64,000 bases of DNA from Acetobacterium sp965140355 (GCA_965140355.1 OZ223193.1:248001-312000); one strand, 5' to 3'. Positions 8,201-18,040 are shown, counted from the stretch's first letter. Notes: generated by a model from the sequence alone, not told the origin. Program-made: numbers and translations.

Positions 8201-9316
8201 TCACAATCTTTTCTTATTCAGATCTATTTTTTTACCAAAATCAACATTTCTGGAAATATTCAAAATCGGTCCCATCATCGCAAACAAGATAACCATTGAT
8301 GAGCCCCCAGCACTAACAAAAGGCAGTGCCATTCCCGTTACCGGAATAATAGCCGAAGCAACCCCGATATTAACCAAAACTTGAAATGCTAACAGCAGCA
8401 TAACGCTGCTGGTATACAAATAAGCGAAGGTATCCGGCGCTTTTTGAGCAATCTTGAACCCCCGCCAGATGACAAAGGCAAAAATTCCCAAAACCAACAG
8501 ACATCCGATAAACCCAAATTCTTCGGCAATATTGGCAAAGATAAAATCATTTTGCAACTCTGGCAAAAACAAGTATTTTTGTTTCCCATTACCTAAACCA
8601 CGTCCAAAAATCCCGCCAGTTCCAATCGCCAATAAAGACTGTGATATCTGATAATCATAACCGCCTTTGCCTAAAAAAACATTAAAACGGTCTAGTCGCC
8701 AAGGTTCAGCAATCATTAAACCCGCCACTGCCAAGAAACCAAATCCGAGATAAGGATAAAACAGCTTAAATTTTATCCCTCCAAAATAAAGTACGCCGAC
8801 AGCTCCTAAAGCGATTGCCATTGCCGCACTTAAGGATGGCTCAATCGCTGTGATTCCGCATATGATCCCTAACGGAAGCATAAAATTTAATAGAAACGGC
8901 ATGTGTTCCTTAATAATATCTGGTTTCCGGGAGATAACGGTACTAAAATAAAGAATCACTGCTACTTTTGCAAATTCCGACGGCTGGAAAGTTGTCACTT
9001 TTAAATCAATCCAACGTCTAGCATCATTTACTTTTAACCCAATTCCCGGGATTAAAACGATCGCTAATAGAAAAACAGAAATCACGATCCCCAGCAGATA
9101 GTACTTTTTATAGATCCGATAATCAATCTTACTCATAATACCCATAACAAATACGCCCAAAAAGACAAATACAAGCTGCTTTAAAAATAAAGCATAGCCT
9201 TTTTCGCCGCTGATCGTTGACGAATACAGGCTCGCACTAAAAACCATGATAACCCCGATTCCAGCCAGCAACAACAATGCGACTAAAAAGGGCCGATCTA
9301 TTTTTCCTGTTTTCAT
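8201..9316 (-). CDS. ftsW: SEDS peptidoglycan polymerase FtsW (SpoVE type)
   Basis: Polytopic (about ten TM helices) lipid II polymerase of the SEDS family, partner of the PASTA class B PBP in the same cluster. Family motifs: RRWIDLKVTTFQPSEFAKVA and the C-terminal GMALPFVSAGGSSM. Position between murD and murG is the standard dcw position of ftsW/spoVE. 371 residues. Confidence 0.93.
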   Translation of the reverse strand: MKTGKIDRPFLVALLLLAGIGVIMVFSASLYSSTISGEKGYALFLKQLVFVFLGVFVMGIMSKIDYRIYKKYYLLGIVISVFLLAIVLIPGIGLKVNDARRWIDLKVTTFQPSEFAKVAVILYFSTVISRKPDIIKEHMPFLLNFMLPLGIICGITAIEPSLSAAMAIALGAVGVLYFGGIKFKLFYPYLGFGFLAVAGLMIAEPWRLDRFNVFLGKGGYDYQISQSLLAIGTGGIFGRGLGNGKQKYLFLPELQNDFIFANIAEEFGFIGCLLVLGIFAFVIWRGFKIAQKAPDTFAYLYTSSVMLLLAFQVLVNIGVASAIIPVTGMALPFVSAGGSSMVILFAMMGPILNISRNVDFGKKIDLNKKRL

Positions 9317-9334
9317 GATATGCTCCTCTGTTTG

Positions 9335-10696
9335 TTATCGATTTTCAGTTACCAATTTTTTGAAAACGCACCCACGGATTTCATAATTGTCAAACATATC
9401 CCAACTTGCACAAGCTGGTGACAATAACACGGTATCTCCAGGCACCGCTTCAGCTTTGGCACAGCTGACCGCTTCTTCATAAGTTTCCACTTTAGTAATG
9501 GCGGTAAAACCTTTGGCGTTGGCCGCTTTGATTAAATCATCTGCGGTCACCCCCAAAACGATAAGCCGCTTGACGCGTTTAGCCACCAATACCATCAGTT
9601 CTGAATAATCTTCTTTTTTATCATACCCACCAGCTAATAAAATAATGGGTTCTTTAACCGCATTGAGCGCCGTAATAGTAGCATTGGTATTGGTCCCTTT
9701 GGAATCATTAATATAAGTAACGCCGGAAAAACACCCCACCATTTCCAGCCGATGCTCAACCCCGCTAAAGGATTTAAGCACCTGAATAATGACGTCCAAT
9801 TCAACGCCAGATAAATAAGCCAGGGTCAACGCTGCCAGGGCATTCATGGTATTATGCGGACCAATAATCCCGAGTTCATCTTCGCGACAAACAAAAATGA
9901 CGTTCTTTCGATCATTGATATAGATTTCTCCATTTAAACACCATGCCCCATAGGCTACCTTTTTTTGATAACTAAAAAAAGCTTTTTGGGAAACCGCTTT
10001 TTCAGCCAACTGACATACTACTGGATCATCAGCATTTAAAACCAATAAATCCTCGTTGGTCTGATTTTCAAAAATTCGTCCTTTAGCTTTAATATAATTT
10101 TCCATCGTTAAATGACGATCTAAATGGTCAGGTGTTATATTTAAAATGGCCGCCGCTCTGGGCCGAAAGGTATCGATGGTTTCCAACTGAAAACTACTGA
10201 TTTCAGTAACAAATACTTCAATATCTTTTGCCGCTCCAACATAATTAGTAATTGGATCGCCAATATTTCCAACTACATAAGTGCCTCTTCCTGAGGCTTT
10301 AAATATTTCACCTAATAAAGTCGTCGTCGTTGTTTTTCCATTCGTTCCGGTAATTGCGACAAAAGGTGTTCTTGTCAATCGATAGGCGGCTTCAACCTCT
10401 CCAATGACAGGAATACCCTGATGATAAGCCGCTTGGATAATAGGAATAATCAATGGTACACCGGGACTCACAACAACCTCGTCAATACTATTAAGAATCT
10501 CCGGACTCGGCTGAATTCCAAAAATTGATTCAAATTGAGCGTTTTTTTCATATTCTAATATTTGGGGAAACTCTTTGTGGACAATGCTAGATGCCCGAGT
10601 ATCGGTTAAGACGACTGTTTCTCCGCGTTTTAATAGTAATTCACTTACCGCTACTCCACTTCTGGCTGCTCCAATCACTAAAGTCGTTTTTCTCAT
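9335..10696 (-). CDS. murD: UDP-MurNAc-L-alanine:D-glutamate ligase
   Basis: Cytoplasmic ATP-dependent ligase adding D-Glu. ATP-binding ITGTNGKTTTTTLLG at about 114-128, the Mur signature NITPDHLDRH near 190, and C-terminal LLSPACASWDMFDNYEIRG typical of MurD (ASxDxFxxxxxRG). 453 residues. It starts 13 nt after mraY and ends 18 nt before ftsW in one transcript. Confidence 0.96.
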   Translation of the reverse strand: MRKTTLVIGAARSGVAVSELLLKRGETVVLTDTRASSIVHKEFPQILEYEKNAQFESIFGIQPSPEILNSIDEVVVSPGVPLIIPIIQAAYHQGIPVIGEVEAAYRLTRTPFVAITGTNGKTTTTTLLGEIFKASGRGTYVVGNIGDPITNYVGAAKDIEVFVTEISSFQLETIDTFRPRAAAILNITPDHLDRHLTMENYIKAKGRIFENQTNEDLLVLNADDPVVCQLAEKAVSQKAFFSYQKKVAYGAWCLNGEIYINDRKNVIFVCREDELGIIGPHNTMNALAALTLAYLSGVELDVIIQVLKSFSGVEHRLEMVGCFSGVTYINDSKGTNTNATITALNAVKEPIILLAGGYDKKEDYSELMVLVAKRVKRLIVLGVTADDLIKAANAKGFTAITKVETYEEAVSCAKAEAVPGDTVLLSPACASWDMFDNYEIRGCVFKKLVTENR

Positions 10697-10709
10697 AATG
10701 CGCTTTCTC

Positions 10710-11687
10710 CTATCCTAAACAAATAAATGCAATCGTAACAAACATCGTGGTCGCTACCCAGAATACCGTAACCACTCGGGTCTCACTCCAACCAGACAAT
10801 TCAAAATGATGATGAATCGGAGCCATCTTAAAAAATCGTTTTCCTTTAGTGGCCTTAAAGTATCCCACTTGAATGACGACCGATAATGCTTCAAAAACAA
10901 ATAAAGCCCCCGCGATCAGCAAAAAAATCTGCAACCGGGTGATAATCGCCATAACAACAACTGCTCCGCCTAAGGCCATCGATCCGGTATCACCCATAAA
11001 GATATCAGCGGGATTTGAATTATGCCTTAAAAAACCCAAACATCCGCCAATAACAGCCCCAATAAAGATCGTTGTACTGGCTGCAGGTAATGCCAATGAA
11101 CCAACAAAAAAGAAAATCGCGACAATTCCCGTTACTCCGGAAGCCAAGCCATCGAGTCCATCGGTCAAATTGACCGCATTGACAATCGCAACAATCGCAA
11201 TCAATGTAAATGGCACGTACCAAATTCCAAAATCTACCGTTTGGCCGATGAAAGGTACGATTAATTCTGAACCAATCGCCGGTGAATAGTAAGCATATAA
11301 AGTAATGACCAAAGCACCAATGCATTGCAGGACAATTTTTTGCCAGGCTCTTAGTCCGAGATTATGTTTTTTAGCAACTTTAATATAGTCATCAATAAAA
11401 CCCACGCCGCCAAAATATAGCATTACCAGAATTGGAAAGAAATCCCAAACTCCTGTGAGTCCTGACAAAATCACAAATGCAACGAGGATCCCGAGTTGAA
11501 TTATCAATCCCCCCATAGTTGGCGTTCCCGATTTTTCCAGATGACTCTGAGGACCTTCTTCTCTGATTGCCTGTCCAAATTTCAAGCGCTTAAGCATCGG
11601 AATAAAGTGTGGCGTTACCCAATAAACAACAGCAAATGAAATTAGCAAACCCAAAAGCCCAGCTCTTAACATCGTCATTTCCATCAT
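10710..11687 (-). CDS. mraY: Phospho-MurNAc-pentapeptide translocase
   Basis: Integral membrane enzyme transferring phospho-MurNAc-pentapeptide to undecaprenyl phosphate (lipid I). Motifs: GTPTMGGLI near 55, FIDDYIK near 100, NAVNLTDGLDGLA near 165, and APIHHHFELSGWSE at the C-terminus. About ten TM helices, 325 residues. ATG 11687 overlaps the murF stop; the next Met codons are possible alternative starts. Confidence 0.96.
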   Translation of the reverse strand: MMEMTMLRAGLLGLLISFAVVYWVTPHFIPMLKRLKFGQAIREEGPQSHLEKSGTPTMGGLIIQLGILVAFVILSGLTGVWDFFPILVMLYFGGVGFIDDYIKVAKKHNLGLRAWQKIVLQCIGALVITLYAYYSPAIGSELIVPFIGQTVDFGIWYVPFTLIAIVAIVNAVNLTDGLDGLASGVTGIVAIFFFVGSLALPAASTTIFIGAVIGGCLGFLRHNSNPADIFMGDTGSMALGGAVVVMAIITRLQIFLLIAGALFVFEALSVVIQVGYFKATKGKRFFKMAPIHHHFELSGWSETRVVTVFWVATTMFVTIAFICLG

Positions 11688-13057
11688 TCAATGCCTACCT
11701 TTATAAAATCAATGACTTTTTCCAAACCCATGCCTCGAGATGCTTTGATCAAAATGATATCATTCGGGGCAATAATTTTTTCTAAGCATTCACCCGCCGC
11801 CTGAGCGTCTGGAACCTCAAAAACTTCGCCGGCATCACCAAATCCGCGACAAATTTCTTTGCCTAAATTTCCGACTCCAATTAGCACATCAACTTTTCCA
11901 CTGGCATATTTACCAATTTCATAATGTGCCGGCGGCCCATATTCGCCCATTTCCAACATGTCTCCCAAAATGGCAATCTTCCGCTGATATTCATGTCCCA
12001 GTACTTCGATGACATCAATCGATGCTCTCATCGCGTCAGGATTCGCATTATAGGAATCATTAATAACCTTTACCGCTCCGGTAATAAAAATATCCATTCG
12101 ATTACCACTGGGGACAAAGGCATCAAGGCCCTTTTGTATTTCCGTCTGAGTCATGTTATAAAAATATCCCAAGCCAATTGCAACCAGACAATTATAAACA
12201 TTATGCTTGCCAGGATAATTAAAAGTATATGATTCGTTTCGGTTCTCCCACTCGACCTGGATTTCCAGACCATTATGACTAGAATGATAATCAATCGCTT
12301 TAACCGTTTGTTGTCCCTCCATCCCAAACGTTCTGACTTGATAGTTATTGGTTTCGGAATTAATTTTCTTTAAAAAATGATCATCCCCATTAATATAAGC
12401 AATCCCATCATTTTTTAGCGTCTGTAAAATTTCTTTTTTCGCCCGATAGATATTTTCCTGCGTTTTTAACCGCTCGATATGACTTAATCCAACATTGGTA
12501 ATGACGCTAATATCAGGATCGACAATTTGTATCGATTTTGAAATATCGCCAAGGTGATCCATGCCCATTTCAATGACCGCAATCTGATGGTCCGGTCCCA
12601 AATTTAACAAAGTTTGCGGAATTCCGTATTCGTTGTTAAAATTTCCTTCTGTTTTTAACGTATTATATTTCTGGCTAAGCACTGATGCGACCAGATCTTT
12701 AGTTGTCGTCTTGCCACTGCTACCTGTAATGGCGACCACCGGAATATTATAACGATGTCGATTAAAACCCGCCAACGCTTTTAAGGCTTCCAGCGTCGAG
12801 TTGACGCCAATAACGGTCATCCCTTCGGGAATAACGCGTTTTAGTTCTTCAGTTAAACAAACTTTTCCACCGTTTAAAAAAAACTGATTGATATAATCAT
12901 GTCCATTATTATTTTCTCCAATAATGGGAACGAATAATGACTCATCACTTATTTTCCGACTATCAATGGTAACGTGTTTAACGATCAGCTCCCGCGTTCC
13001 CTGAATTAATTCCCCTTGGGTGATTTGAAGTATTTCATCAATACTGATACTTTCCAT
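11684..13057 (-). CDS. murF: UDP-MurNAc-tripeptide:D-Ala-D-Ala ligase
   Basis: Adds D-Ala-D-Ala to the UDP-MurNAc tripeptide. N-terminal MurF domain, ATP loop ITGSSGKTTTKDLVA near 115, Mur central motif EMGMDHLGDI, and C-terminal NDSYNANPDAMRASID. 457 residues. murE, which normally precedes murF, is missing; instead a 152-nt gap with a terminator-like hairpin and a palindromic leader separates it from the PBP gene. Confidence 0.95.
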   Translation of the reverse strand: MESISIDEILQITQGELIQGTRELIVKHVTIDSRKISDESLFVPIIGENNNGHDYINQFFLNGGKVCLTEELKRVIPEGMTVIGVNSTLEALKALAGFNRHRYNIPVVAITGSSGKTTTKDLVASVLSQKYNTLKTEGNFNNEYGIPQTLLNLGPDHQIAVIEMGMDHLGDISKSIQIVDPDISVITNVGLSHIERLKTQENIYRAKKEILQTLKNDGIAYINGDDHFLKKINSETNNYQVRTFGMEGQQTVKAIDYHSSHNGLEIQVEWENRNESYTFNYPGKHNVYNCLVAIGLGYFYNMTQTEIQKGLDAFVPSGNRMDIFITGAVKVINDSYNANPDAMRASIDVIEVLGHEYQRKIAILGDMLEMGEYGPPAHYEIGKYASGKVDVLIGVGNLGKEICRGFGDAGEVFEVPDAQAAGECLEKIIAPNDIILIKASRGMGLEKVIDFIKVGIE

Positions 13058-13090
13058 CTAAAAATCCCACCTGAACTTTCTTTTTATTTT

Positions 13091-13119
13091 GCTTCAAATA
13101 TCATTCAATATTTTGAAGC
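13091..13119 (-). promoter_or_regulatory. Palindromic leader hairpin upstream of murF
   Basis: GCTTCAAA and TTTGAAGC arms with additional AT pairing form a near-perfect hairpin 34 nt before the murF start. Just upstream on the minus strand is a TATAAT hexamer (13148-13153) that could be the -10 of a murF promoter; no good -35 was found. Function inferred only from position. Confidence 0.4.
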
Positions 13120-13167
13120 TAATCATTTATCCAAAAAGACCAAGATATTATATCAAACTTTTTACAT

Positions 13168-13203
13168 AAAGAAAAGCAAGGATTTCCCCCTCGCTTTTCT
13201 TTT
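13168..13203 (-). terminator. Terminator-like hairpin after the PBP gene
   Basis: Arms AAAGAAAAGC and GCTTTTCTTT with partly paired AGG/CCT inner bases form a strong stem within 10 nt of the PBP stop; the right arm on the minus strand is itself T-rich. It would terminate or attenuate transcription between the mraZ-PBP half and the murF-ftsQ half of the cluster. Confidence 0.6.
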
Positions 13204-13209
13204 CTCTTA

Positions 13210-15618
13210 CTATGGGGTAAATGTTACGCTGACGTCACTGCCCTTTTCCACCACCGTTGTTGCTGCTGGCGTTTGACTTGATGCAAAACCATTCCCTGTA
13301 ATTTTAAGATTCAGTTCTAATCCGGTTAAAATTTCGTTAGCACTTTGAATCGATAATCCACTCAAATCTGGGACAACAACTGTTCCGGCCGTTTCCTCAA
13401 CTGCATCCCCCACGCCAAGAACAAGCTCGCTGTTAGGATCATAAACTGAATTGATTGGAACACTTTGACTCAGCACCGTCGTCCCTGTCGTTGCCGGATC
13501 AATAGAATACTTTATACCTTTTTCCTTAAGGATACTGATTGCCGAATCAATATTTTGACCAACGAGATCCGGAACCGTAATGGTTCCCTTTTGTATTTCT
13601 TCAGCTGCCGTTTCACTTAGATTGGCATCTGCTGAATTATAATTAAGGGCTTGTTCCATTAAACTAATCGCCGTTGGTGCGGCACTAGTGCTACCATAAG
13701 CGCCTGCCTTCGGTTCATCCAAAACAACATAAACTGAATATTTCGGATCTTCAACCGGTGAAAAACAATAAAAGGAGGTCACATATTTGGTGTTGGAGTA
13801 TTCACCATCAATAAATTTCTCCGCCGTTCCGGTTTTTCCGCCAATACTGTATCCTTCTGAAAGCGCCGTCATATCAGAATCATAACCAACTACCTTGCGC
13901 ATAATTTCGCGCATGGCTGCCGATGTTTCGGTTGAAATAATCTGCTTTGGAGATTCGGCATCGGCCCCCTTCGTGATTGTTGAAATGATCGTCGGTTTTT
14001 CATAATAACCATTGTTAACGACACAATTAAGGGCACTGATCATTTGAATCGGTGTCACCGCCAGCCCCTGACCAAACGAGAAAGTCGCATAATCAACTTC
14101 ATTTATGCCGCCGTTGGCAGTTGATAAACGGTTGATAATTCCCGATTCTTCACCGTCCAGTTCGATCCCCGTGCGAGCACCCAATCCAAAATTATAAACA
14201 TACTGGTAAAAAACATCAGGATCTAAAGCTTCAATAACCTGAACAAGACCAGGATTGCAGGAATGGGCGATAGCATCAGATACTGTTTCATAACCATGTG
14301 GTCCGGTTGCACAATTAATAACCGCATCACCAATCTGAATTGAACCGGAACAATAAACAATCGTTTCCGGTGTTACCGCGCCTTCTTCCAGAGCTGCTGC
14401 TCCGGTCAGTGCTTTAAAGGTCGAACCCGGTTCGTAAATAAAACTGACCGCCTGATTTTTATACATTTCAGCTAATTTTTCCTGATCTGTTTTTCCAACT
14501 AAATCTTCAGCGTGCGTAGCTGCAAAATTCGCATCTAATGTAAAGGGATCATTAAGATTATAGTCCGGGGTAGTCGCCATCGCCACTACCTCACCCGTTT
14601 TCGTTTCCATTACAATTGCCGTAACACTTTTGGTCTGCCAGGTTGCCGCCGCTTCTTTAACCGCTTTTTCGGCCATCAACTGGATATTACTGTCGATTGT
14701 TAAAACAATATCCTCTCCTTGAACGGGTTCTTTAATAATTTTCGTTTGTGACGGGATCTGATTTCCATCGGCATCTTTCTGAAAATAGACCACGCCATCC
14801 TCGCCTCTTAAGACATCATCATAAGTCGATTCAACCCCATATAAACCCGTGTAATCAGTCCCCGTAAAGCCTAGTATATATGAGGCGAAATTTCCATTAG
14901 TATAATATCGCCGATAATCATCCAACAATTCAATGCCATTATAACTTTCGATATCACCGTCAGCATCTTTGATGGCCTCTGATTCTTTAATCTCCAGAGC
15001 TAGGGCATTGTCAACTTTACCTTGAATAAGCACCGCCTGATTTTCTTTGCGCGTCGCTTTTTCGTAGAGGGATTCATAGTTATAGTCTAAATCCTGTGAA
15101 ATAGCCGAAGCAACCGCTCCCGCATCTTTAATCTCAATTGGTTCAAAATACAAAGTTCCGTCTTCAACACTTACGCCATCAAAATTATGACTCAGCACAA
15201 TCACTGCCGTCCCTTGACTAAGTCCTGTTTTTACCTCAACAATATTATTTTCAAGGACCGAAATTTTGGTTAAAACATCTTCGTATTTTAGACCAAGTTT
15301 TGCGCTTAGCGTATTCGCCAATCGTTCCGGATCTTCAACCTCATAAGGGATGACATTCACTGCTGTTGCCGAAGAATCTTTGGCTAAAACATTTTTATTA
15401 CGATCGTAAATATCGCCCCGGGATGCCTTAATGGGTACTTCTTCAACCAATTGATCCACTTGTCTCTCATATTTTCCTGTTGAATTAACAATTTGCAAAG
15501 AAAACAATCTTCCGATAATAATAACTAAGCACAATGAAAGTATTACCATCGCAATCATTATCCGATTCTGCTTGCCGGATGGTCCAATCTCTCGTTGTGC
15601 CTTCTTTTTTATATTCAC
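13210..15618 (-). CDS. Class B penicillin-binding protein with two PASTA domains (PBP2B/SpoVD type)
   Basis: Septal transpeptidase. N-terminal cytoplasmic segment and TM helix (about 20-45), dimerisation domain beginning at ASRGDIYDRN, and transpeptidase domain with catalytic EPGSTFK (S399, K402), HSCNPG (SxN motif) and GGKTGTAEKF (K595). Two C-terminal PASTA repeats start at VPDLVGQNIDSA and VPDLSGLSIQSA, typical of SpoVD/PBP2x. GTG start. 802 residues. It is the only class B PBP in the cluster and pairs functionally with FtsW; division versus sporulation role cannot be decided here. Confidence 0.92.
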   Translation of the reverse strand: MNIKKKAQREIGPSGKQNRIMIAMVILSLCLVIIIGRLFSLQIVNSTGKYERQVDQLVEEVPIKASRGDIYDRNKNVLAKDSSATAVNVIPYEVEDPERLANTLSAKLGLKYEDVLTKISVLENNIVEVKTGLSQGTAVIVLSHNFDGVSVEDGTLYFEPIEIKDAGAVASAISQDLDYNYESLYEKATRKENQAVLIQGKVDNALALEIKESEAIKDADGDIESYNGIELLDDYRRYYTNGNFASYILGFTGTDYTGLYGVESTYDDVLRGEDGVVYFQKDADGNQIPSQTKIIKEPVQGEDIVLTIDSNIQLMAEKAVKEAAATWQTKSVTAIVMETKTGEVVAMATTPDYNLNDPFTLDANFAATHAEDLVGKTDQEKLAEMYKNQAVSFIYEPGSTFKALTGAAALEEGAVTPETIVYCSGSIQIGDAVINCATGPHGYETVSDAIAHSCNPGLVQVIEALDPDVFYQYVYNFGLGARTGIELDGEESGIINRLSTANGGINEVDYATFSFGQGLAVTPIQMISALNCVVNNGYYEKPTIISTITKGADAESPKQIISTETSAAMREIMRKVVGYDSDMTALSEGYSIGGKTGTAEKFIDGEYSNTKYVTSFYCFSPVEDPKYSVYVVLDEPKAGAYGSTSAAPTAISLMEQALNYNSADANLSETAAEEIQKGTITVPDLVGQNIDSAISILKEKGIKYSIDPATTGTTVLSQSVPINSVYDPNSELVLGVGDAVEETAGTVVVPDLSGLSIQSANEILTGLELNLKITGNGFASSQTPAATTVVEKGSDVSVTFTP

Positions 15619-15680
15619 ACTTTTTCTCCAAAATTTTAATTTATTTAAGTTTACTTTACACGACTTAAATAAATCCTAAC

Positions 15681-16064
15681 TTAAAATAAGTTTTCGAACC
15701 AACTTCTAACAATTTCCGAATCGGACATTATTGATGTATCCTTTTCATTCGTAATCACCTCACGTCGATATTGATCCTGCACGGGTTCCACCATGCCGTA
15801 ACCTCTCGCTTGCGCTTCAATCGACTGCAGATTCATATTTGTCACTAATTGACCTTCTTTACTGTCATTAATCTGAACCGCATCCTCAAGGGTTGCCTGA
15901 AGACTTCTGATTTCGGTATTTTTTTTAGTAATGACCACATGTTGAAATAAAATACCCGTCATAACAAAAAAAGCAATTAAGCCAATGAACATGACATACG
16001 AACTCGTTGTCATTTTTTTTTCCGGTTTTTTGGGTATTAATTTTCCGGTTCTTACGGTTGACAT
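15681..16064 (-). CDS. ftsL: FtsL-like division protein
   Basis: 127-residue bitopic protein in the standard ftsL position between rsmH and the PBP. A basic N-terminus (RTGKLIPKKPEKK), one TM helix (about 23-43), then a coiled-coil-like stretch (ITKKNTEIRSLQATLEDAVQINDSKE) and the LQSIEAQARGYGMVEPV segment typical of FtsL/DivIC-like leucine-zipper proteins. Sequence conservation in this family is low, so the call leans on position and topology. Confidence 0.78.
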   Translation of the reverse strand: MSTVRTGKLIPKKPEKKMTTSSYVMFIGLIAFFVMTGILFQHVVITKKNTEIRSLQATLEDAVQINDSKEGQLVTNMNLQSIEAQARGYGMVEPVQDQYRREVITNEKDTSIMSDSEIVRSWFENLF

Positions 16065-16085
16065 GAAACACTCCTTTTTAGCTCG

Positions 16086-17033
16086 CTATCCCAGCTTTTC
16101 AACAATCCGCAGTTTTGCACTTCGTGACCGTCGATTTTCTTCTAATTCATCGGCCCCTGAACTAATCGGCTTTCGCGAAATAAGTTTTACCACTGGCGAT
16201 TTCCCACAAACACATTGCGGAAAATCGGACGGACAGGTACAGGGATTGGCGCTTTCTTTAAATAACCGCTTCACCACTCGATCTTCGAGTGAATGAAAGG
16301 TAATCACACACATTCTCCCTCCCGGTTTCAAGGCCGCAATACCTTGTTTCAAGGCATCTTCTAATATTTTCAGTTCCCCATTAACTTCCAAGCGAATTGC
16401 TTGGAAGGTTTTTCTCGAGGGATGCTTTTCTTTAAAACGTTCTTTGGGTGGGTAAGCATGTTTAATGATTTCACTTAACTCCAACGTTGTTTTAATTCTT
16501 TTTATTTCTCTGGCTTTAACAATAGATTTCACAATTTGACTGGCAAATTTTTCTTCGCCATAAATGAAGAGAATTTTTTTTAACTCTCCAGGAGCATAAT
16601 CATTAACAACCATTTCGGCTGTTAAATCAGCGGCCTGATTCATTCTCATATCCAGCGGTCCATCATTATGATAAGAAAAGCCTCGGGTATCATCATCCAG
16701 TTGAAATGACGAAACCCCGAGGTCATATAGAATACCATTGATTCCAGAGAGATGGAGGCCCTCTAGAACCTTGGTCAAACTGGCAAAATTACTTTTTACA
16801 AAATAGCGCTGACAAGCATATGGCTCTAAACGATTTTTAGCATAACTCAAGGCATAATCATCCTGATCGATGCCGACTAAAACACCATTTTCATTTAATG
16901 CCTCACAAATCCACTGTGAATGCCCGCCACCACCTAAGGTACAATCAACATAAACGCCATCGGATCTTATATCCAGGCCGTCAATTGATTCCCGTAACAA
17001 AACGGTCTTATGTGAAAATGTTTCTGGCTTCAT
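16086..17033 (-). CDS. rsmH: 16S rRNA m4C1402 methyltransferase
   Basis: SAM-dependent N4-methyltransferase of 16S C1402. N-terminal HKTVLLRESIDGL, SAM motif VDCTLGGGGHSQWI, DLGVSSFQLDDDTRGFSY, and ITFHSLEDRVVK near the C-terminus are all RsmH (MraW) signatures. 315 residues. It begins right after mraZ, the classic first gene pair of dcw clusters. Confidence 0.97.
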   Translation of the reverse strand: MKPETFSHKTVLLRESIDGLDIRSDGVYVDCTLGGGGHSQWICEALNENGVLVGIDQDDYALSYAKNRLEPYACQRYFVKSNFASLTKVLEGLHLSGINGILYDLGVSSFQLDDDTRGFSYHNDGPLDMRMNQAADLTAEMVVNDYAPGELKKILFIYGEEKFASQIVKSIVKAREIKRIKTTLELSEIIKHAYPPKERFKEKHPSRKTFQAIRLEVNGELKILEDALKQGIAALKPGGRMCVITFHSLEDRVVKRLFKESANPCTCPSDFPQCVCGKSPVVKLISRKPISSGADELEENRRSRSAKLRIVEKLG

Positions 17034-17465
17034 TTAAATTCCCAACATCGCCATGTTATTAGCGATGTCCTCATAGTTTAAATCATCATTGTCATTATAG
17101 CTACTCCATAATTGACTATCCCAAATTTCCAATCTGTTTGAAACTCCGATAATGGTCACCTCTTTCGATATTTTTGCGTATTTTCGAAGCGAAAGCGGAA
17201 TACTAGCTCGGCCCTGACGGTCGAGCTCACAATCGGCAGCTCCAGCAAAGAAAAACCGGGTAAATGCTCTGGCATCTTTATCCGATATGGGTAACGATTT
17301 TAGTTTACTTTCGAAATTTTCCCATTCTTCCATAGAAAAAACAAACAAGCAGCAGTCCAGCCCTTTTGTTAAAACGAACTGTCCCCCCAGAGATTCTCTG
17401 AATTTTGAAGGAATGATCAAACGTCCCTTGTCGTCGATATTATGTTCAAACTCTCCAAAAAACAT
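17034..17465 (-). CDS. mraZ: Transcriptional regulator MraZ
   Basis: 143-residue AbrB-like DNA-binding protein and first gene of the dcw cluster. Two SpoVT/AbrB-type halves are visible: FGEFEHNIDDKGRLIIPSKF at the N-terminus and ADCELDRQGRASIPLSLR in the middle. MraZ is known to repress its own operon. Ribosome site GAAGGAGGG precedes the ATG. Confidence 0.96.
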   Translation of the reverse strand: MFFGEFEHNIDDKGRLIIPSKFRESLGGQFVLTKGLDCCLFVFSMEEWENFESKLKSLPISDKDARAFTRFFFAGAADCELDRQGRASIPLSLRKYAKISKEVTIIGVSNRLEIWDSQLWSSYNDNDDLNYEDIANNMAMLGI

Positions 17466-17509
17466 ATTGGTCTCCCTCCTTCTTACTTTGCTCTTCCATT
17501 TTCTTCCAC

Positions 17510-17538
17510 ATTATACCATACTCCACCACCCTTAACAA
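17510..17538 (-). promoter_or_regulatory. Sigma-A promoter of the dcw cluster
   Basis: -35 TTGTTA (17533-17538), 17-nt spacer, -10 TATAAT (17510-17515), about 40 nt before the mraZ start. The spacer/upstream area contains GGGTGGTGGAG, reminiscent of the GTGG repeats bound by MraZ in other bacteria (inference). Confidence 0.7.
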
Positions 17539-17759
17539 GTTACGGAACCCCGTATTAAGCAAAAATCCAGACGTTATTTTGTTAAAAATTCATAACGTTT
17601 GTATTAATTTTACATCAATAATCTTAAAAATTAATTCTTAATACATTGTTTCTTCATTTCTATATTATAATTTCTACATTATATCTTGATTATATCTTGT
17701 GATTGCAGCTATTTTAGTTTAAACTATTAAAACAATGAAAATTAAGGAGAAATTAAAAA

Positions 17760-18029
17760 ATGAGAGCAGTAGTCACGGTTATTGGAAAAGACCGAACCGG
17801 AATAATTTATAATGTATCTAAAATATTAGCCGAAAACAATGTCAATATTGAAGACATCAGTCAAACAGTTATGCACGATTTTTTTACCATGATCATGCTT
17901 GTTGACATTTCTAAAATGTCAAATGACTTTGTTGTCTTAAAAACCGCCCTTGAAGAAATCGGCGAAACCATCGGCATGTCAATCCGCATTCAGCATGAAG
18001 ATCTTTTCAATGCGATGCATACCATATAG
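17760..18029 (+). CDS. ACT domain protein (UPF0237)
   Basis: 89-residue stand-alone ACT domain: MRAVVTVIGKDRTGIIYNVS, NVNIEDISQTVM and FTMIMLVDIS are typical of the GcvR-like/UPF0237 group that bind amino acids or other small ligands. AAGGAG lies 10 nt before the ATG. It precedes the DUF711 gene by 11 nt, a pairing conserved across Firmicutes and archaea; the ACT protein is presumed to regulate that partner, but the ligand is unknown. Confidence 0.88.
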   Translation: MRAVVTVIGKDRTGIIYNVSKILAENNVNIEDISQTVMHDFFTMIMLVDISKMSNDFVVLKTALEEIGETIGMSIRIQHEDLFNAMHTI

Positions 18030-18040
18030 GCGGCCTAATT

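Noticed and set aside
10873..11325. Overlapping frames on both strands within mraY
   Set aside because: Low-complexity frame shadows of a hydrophobic gene; mraY motifs fit only one frame.
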